Source of the DNA: Desulfuromonadaceae bacterium GWC2_58_13
GTDB lineage: Bacteria > Desulfobacterota > Desulfuromonadia > Desulfuromonadales > Trichloromonadaceae
Assembly: GCA_001825565.1 (NCBI GenBank)
Contig: MHXM01000009.1
Location: 7,638 to 15,808 of the forward strand
Direction: 5' to 3'
Length of the DNA stretch: 8,171 bases
Program-made: the position numbers and the translations under genes
Shown: piece by piece, positions 6,607-8,171 of the stretch
Layout of the letters: each line of letters begins with the position of its first letter
How positions within the stretch are numbered: the stretch's first letter is position 1
The notes under the pieces: model-generated
Databases searched by the model: none
Told to the model about the DNA's origin: nothing
Seen by the model: only the letters and a program-made list of their open reading frames with translations

Positions 6607-6702
6607 TATGGCGCCCGGATGGACCTGTCCTGCCTCGGCCGCGGGTCTTTTTCGGGGGCGGCCTCGGGCAGGGGAAGGGCGAGTGGGTCCGTTGGTGCGG
6701 AT

Positions 6703-6719
6703 TGGCGCAAGGTGGAACA
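6703..6719. promoter_or_regulatory. Proximal imperfect activator-site copy
   Basis: TGGCGCA-AGG-TGGAACA: an intact right half-site (6713-6719), a left arm matching four of seven positions, and the same 3-base spacer. It lies about 135 bp upstream of the predicted start, a usual enhancer distance. Confidence 0.35.
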
Positions 6720-6782
6720 GTGTGTGCCGAAATGGATCGGCTTCAATGTCTTTGGCCAATCCCGGCAAAAAAAGGTAAAAGC

Positions 6783-6818
6783 ATTGTGTTTACGGTATAT
6801 TGTGCCACTTTTTCGAGG
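6783..6818 (+). repeat. Imperfect direct repeat, copy 2, abutting the sigma-54 promoter
   Basis: Second copy of the element at 6474-6507, with GTTTACGGTAT at 6788-6798. It ends one base before the -24 box at 6820, so it occupies the zone where DNA bends or accessory proteins act on sigma-54 promoters. Confidence 0.45.
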
Positions 6819-6819
6819 C

Positions 6820-6835
6820 TGGCATTGTTGTTGCT
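6820..6835 (+). promoter_or_regulatory. Sigma-54 (-24/-12) promoter of the AdhB-type gene
   Basis: TGGCATTGTTGTTGCT: TGGCA -24 box and TTGCT -12 box with the invariant GG (6821-6822) and GC (6833-6834) exactly ten bases apart. Compared with TGGCACG-N4-TTGCW only the last two bases of the first block differ. The predicted start is near 6846, giving a leader of about 158 nt to the ATG at 7004. Palindromic enhancer-like sites lie 135-280 bp upstream. Transcription should therefore need RpoN and an ATP-hydrolysing activator. Confidence 0.82.
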
Positions 6836-6898
6836 GATAGACAAACCAGCGTTTGATTTTTATCGACGCGGAAGGGGCAAAACCAGACTCGGGAGGAA

Positions 6899-6979
6899 AT
6901 GCGGGCGTTAGCCAATCGGTGGACAGAAAAATGGGTTGGCCCGGAAAGCATTGCCCATCCAAAAGGCAGAAACATCTAA
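6899..6979 (+). CDS. Possible 26-residue leader reading frame in the adh leader
   Basis: ATG at 6899 follows GGGAGG with only two bases between GGAGG and ATG, which is tight, and reads 26 codons to TAA (6977-6979), 24 nt before the AdhB-type ATG. The peptide (MRALANRWTEKW...) has no recognised motif or stalling signature. It lies wholly inside the predicted leader, so it could couple or tune translation, or be chance. Confidence 0.2.
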   Translation: MRALANRWTEKWVGPESIAHPKGRNI

Positions 6980-6990
6980 CCACGGAAAAG

Positions 6991-6995
6991 AGGAG
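6991..6995 (+). promoter_or_regulatory. Ribosome binding site of the AdhB-type gene
   Basis: AGGAG eight bases before the ATG at 7004, within the purine-rich run AAAAGAGGAGAGAAC (6986-7000). It supports the chosen start. Confidence 0.8.
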
Positions 6996-7003
6996 AGAAC
7001 ACA

Positions 7004-8167
7004 ATGGCATTAGCAGATCAGACTTTCGGTTTCTTCATCCCCACCGTATCGCTCATGGGCGTCGGCTGTTCCAAGGAAACCGGCGACCAGGTCAAGGCGT
7101 TGGGCGGCACCAAGGCACTACTGGTTACCGACAAGGGGATTGCGGCCATGGGCATGGCCGACAAGATCAAGGCGCAGGTCGAGGCCGCTGGCGTTGCTTG
7201 CGTTATTTTCGACGGCGCCGAGCCGAATCCCACCGACGTCAACGTGCACGACGGCCTGAAGATGTACCAGGACCACGGTTGCGACACCATCATCTCTCTG
7301 GGCGGCGGCAGCTCCCACGACTGCGCCAAGGGCATCGGCATGGTGGCCACCAACGGCGGCCATATCCGCGACTGCGAAGGGGTCAACAAGACCACCAAAG
7401 CGATGCCCCCCTTCGTCGCCATCAACACCACCGCCGGCACCGCTTCCGAAATGACCCGCTTCTGCATCATCACCAACACCGATACCCACGTGAAGATGGC
7501 CATTGTCGACTGGCGTTGTACCCCCAATATCGCCATCAACGATCCCGTCCTGATGGTCGGCAAGCCGGCCGCCCTGACCGCGGCTACCGGCATGGACGCC
7601 CTGACCCACGCCGTCGAAGCCTACGTGTCCACCATCGCCACCCCGATTACCGACGCCTGCGCCATTAAAGCCATCGAGCTGATCGCCGATTATCTGCGTC
7701 CGGTCGTGGCCAACGGCGACAACCTCGAAGCCCGCGACAAGATGGCCTATGCCGAGTACCTCGCCGGCATGGCTTTCAACAACGCCAGCCTCGGTTATGT
7801 CCATGCCATGGCTCATCAGCTCGGCGGCTTCTACAACCTCCCCCACGGCGTCTGCAACGCCATCCTGCTGCCGGCGGTGTGTGAGTTCAACATGATCGCC
7901 AATCCCAAGCGTTTTGCCGATATCGCCGTGGCCATGGGTGAGAACATCGCCGGTCTTTCCGACGTCGAGGCCGCCGCCAAAGGGATCGCCGCGATCCGCA
8001 AACTCTCCTCCGATATCGGCATCCCCGCCGGTCTCACCGAGCTCAATGTTAAAGAAGCGGACCTCGGCATCATGGCCGGCAATGCCCAGAAGGATGCCTG
8101 CATGCTCACCAATCCCCGCAAGGCGAAGCTGGAGCAGGTCATCGACATCTACAAGGCCGCCATGTAA
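7004..8167 (+). CDS. adhB: Iron-containing alcohol dehydrogenase, AdhB/YiaY type (probable NAD-dependent ethanol dehydrogenase)
   Basis: 387 residues, full length. It closely resembles Zymomonas mobilis ADH II and E. coli YiaY/FucO as I remember them: GGGSSHDCAKGIG (100-112), NTTAGTASEMTRF (141-153), NDPVLMVGKPAALTAATGMDALTHAVEAY (179-207) and GYVHAMAHQLGGFYNLPHGVCNAILLP (264-290). Predicted iron ligands are Asp198, His202, His267 and His281, all present. Asp43 (VTDKG) suggests NAD rather than NADP. It should interconvert short primary alcohols such as ethanol with their aldehydes in the cytoplasm. The ATG at 7004 has AGGAG (6991-6995) eight bases upstream. It is preceded by a sigma-54 promoter and enhancer-like palindromes, so expression is probably switched by a sigma-54 activator, unlike the paralog at 4247-5395, which appears to have a vegetative promoter. 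No downstream gene is visible before the window ends. Confidence 0.95.
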   Translation: MALADQTFGFFIPTVSLMGVGCSKETGDQVKALGGTKALLVTDKGIAAMGMADKIKAQVEAAGVACVIFDGAEPNPTDVNVHDGLKMYQDHGCDTIISLGGGSSHDCAKGIGMVATNGGHIRDCEGVNKTTKAMPPFVAINTTAGTASEMTRFCIITNTDTHVKMAIVDWRCTPNIAINDPVLMVGKPAALTAATGMDALTHAVEAYVSTIATPITDACAIKAIELIADYLRPVVANGDNLEARDKMAYAEYLAGMAFNNASLGYVHAMAHQLGGFYNLPHGVCNAILLPAVCEFNMIANPKRFADIAVAMGENIAGLSDVEAAAKGIAAIRKLSSDIGIPAGLTELNVKEADLGIMAGNAQKDACMLTNPRKAKLEQVIDIYKAAM

Positions 8168-8171
8168 GGCA

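Larger units (their letters stand above)
6374..7003. promoter_or_regulatory. Long intergenic regulatory region upstream of the AdhB-type gene
   Basis: About 630 bases without a convincing gene. It holds, in order, a weak minus-strand sigma-54-like element (6408-6423), a half-site palindrome (6419-6435), a hairpin (6442-6463), the first copy of an imperfect direct repeat (6474-6507), two strong palindromic sites (6566-6606), another half-site palindrome (6703-6719), a seven-A tract (6767-6773), the second repeat copy (6783-6818), a near-consensus sigma-54 promoter (6820-6835) and a leader with a small reading frame (6899-6979). The order enhancer-like sites, A-tract, -24/-12 promoter is typical of an activator-controlled sigma-54 promoter. 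Confidence 0.7.

Noticed and set aside
6767..6773. A-tract considered as part of an IHF site
   Set aside because: The seven-A run may bend DNA, but I could not find a match to the WATCAR-N4-TTR consensus between the enhancer-like sites and the promoter.
6513..6911. 132-codon plus-strand open frame in the adhB control region
   Set aside because: It has an AGAGG upstream of its ATG but a composition unlike a protein (many Trp, Arg, Cys and Gly in low-order context), no recognised domain, and it runs through the palindromes, the second repeat and the sigma-54 promoter.
6402..7010. 202-codon minus-strand open frame over the same region
   Set aside because: No recognisable domain, no good ribosome site, and it covers the sigma-54 promoter, leader and start codon of the AdhB-type gene on the other strand.

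Overview
The window reads as chromosomal DNA of a GC-rich (about 60%) anaerobic deltaproteobacterium, most likely Desulfuromonadales (Geobacter, Desulfuromonas or Pelobacter/Syntrophotalea relatives). This is inferred from gene content: an HdrD-like CCG-domain electron-transfer protein, a soluble GAF/PAS histidine kinase with a sigma-54 response regulator, two iron-type alcohol dehydrogenases and a tungstate-type ABC ATPase. Taxonomy was not tested by any search.

Layout. Positions 1-911 (+) hold the C-terminal part of a CCG-domain Fe-S protein. It is separated by a 14-bp bidirectional hairpin terminator (948-979) from a convergent minus-strand operon. Read from its promoter (extended -10 at 5444-5452), this operon encodes an iron-containing alcohol dehydrogenase (5395-4247), a cytoplasmic sensor histidine kinase (4220-2550) and a sigma-54-dependent response regulator (2533-1010, probably starting at TTG). 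Gaps between its genes are 26 and 16 nt. Next comes a lone minus-strand TupC-like ABC ATPase (6307-5573), preceded by what looks like only the last ~19 codons of its permease. Positions 6374-7003 are a long non-coding regulatory region leading into a second iron alcohol dehydrogenase of the Zymomonas AdhB/YiaY type (7004-8167, +).

The main observation is in 6374-7003. A near-consensus sigma-54 promoter (6820-6835, exact GG-N10-GC spacing, TTGCT -12 box) lies 158 nt upstream of the AdhB-type start codon from its predicted +1. Upstream sit a perfect 7-bp-arm palindrome (TGTTCCA-CGA-TGGAACA, 6590-6606), a second close copy (6566-6582) and two weaker copies with an intact half-site (6419-6435, 6703-6719). 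These look like enhancer sites for a sigma-54 activator, and the obvious candidate is the response regulator in the neighbouring operon. The proposed circuit is that a vegetative promoter makes the first dehydrogenase with the kinase and regulator, and the phosphorylated regulator then switches on the second dehydrogenase. A tungstate ATPase between two alcohol dehydrogenases fits a pathway in which the aldehyde product goes to a tungsten aldehyde oxidoreductase, but that enzyme is not in the window. I saw no rRNA, tRNA, CRISPR array or insertion sequence.
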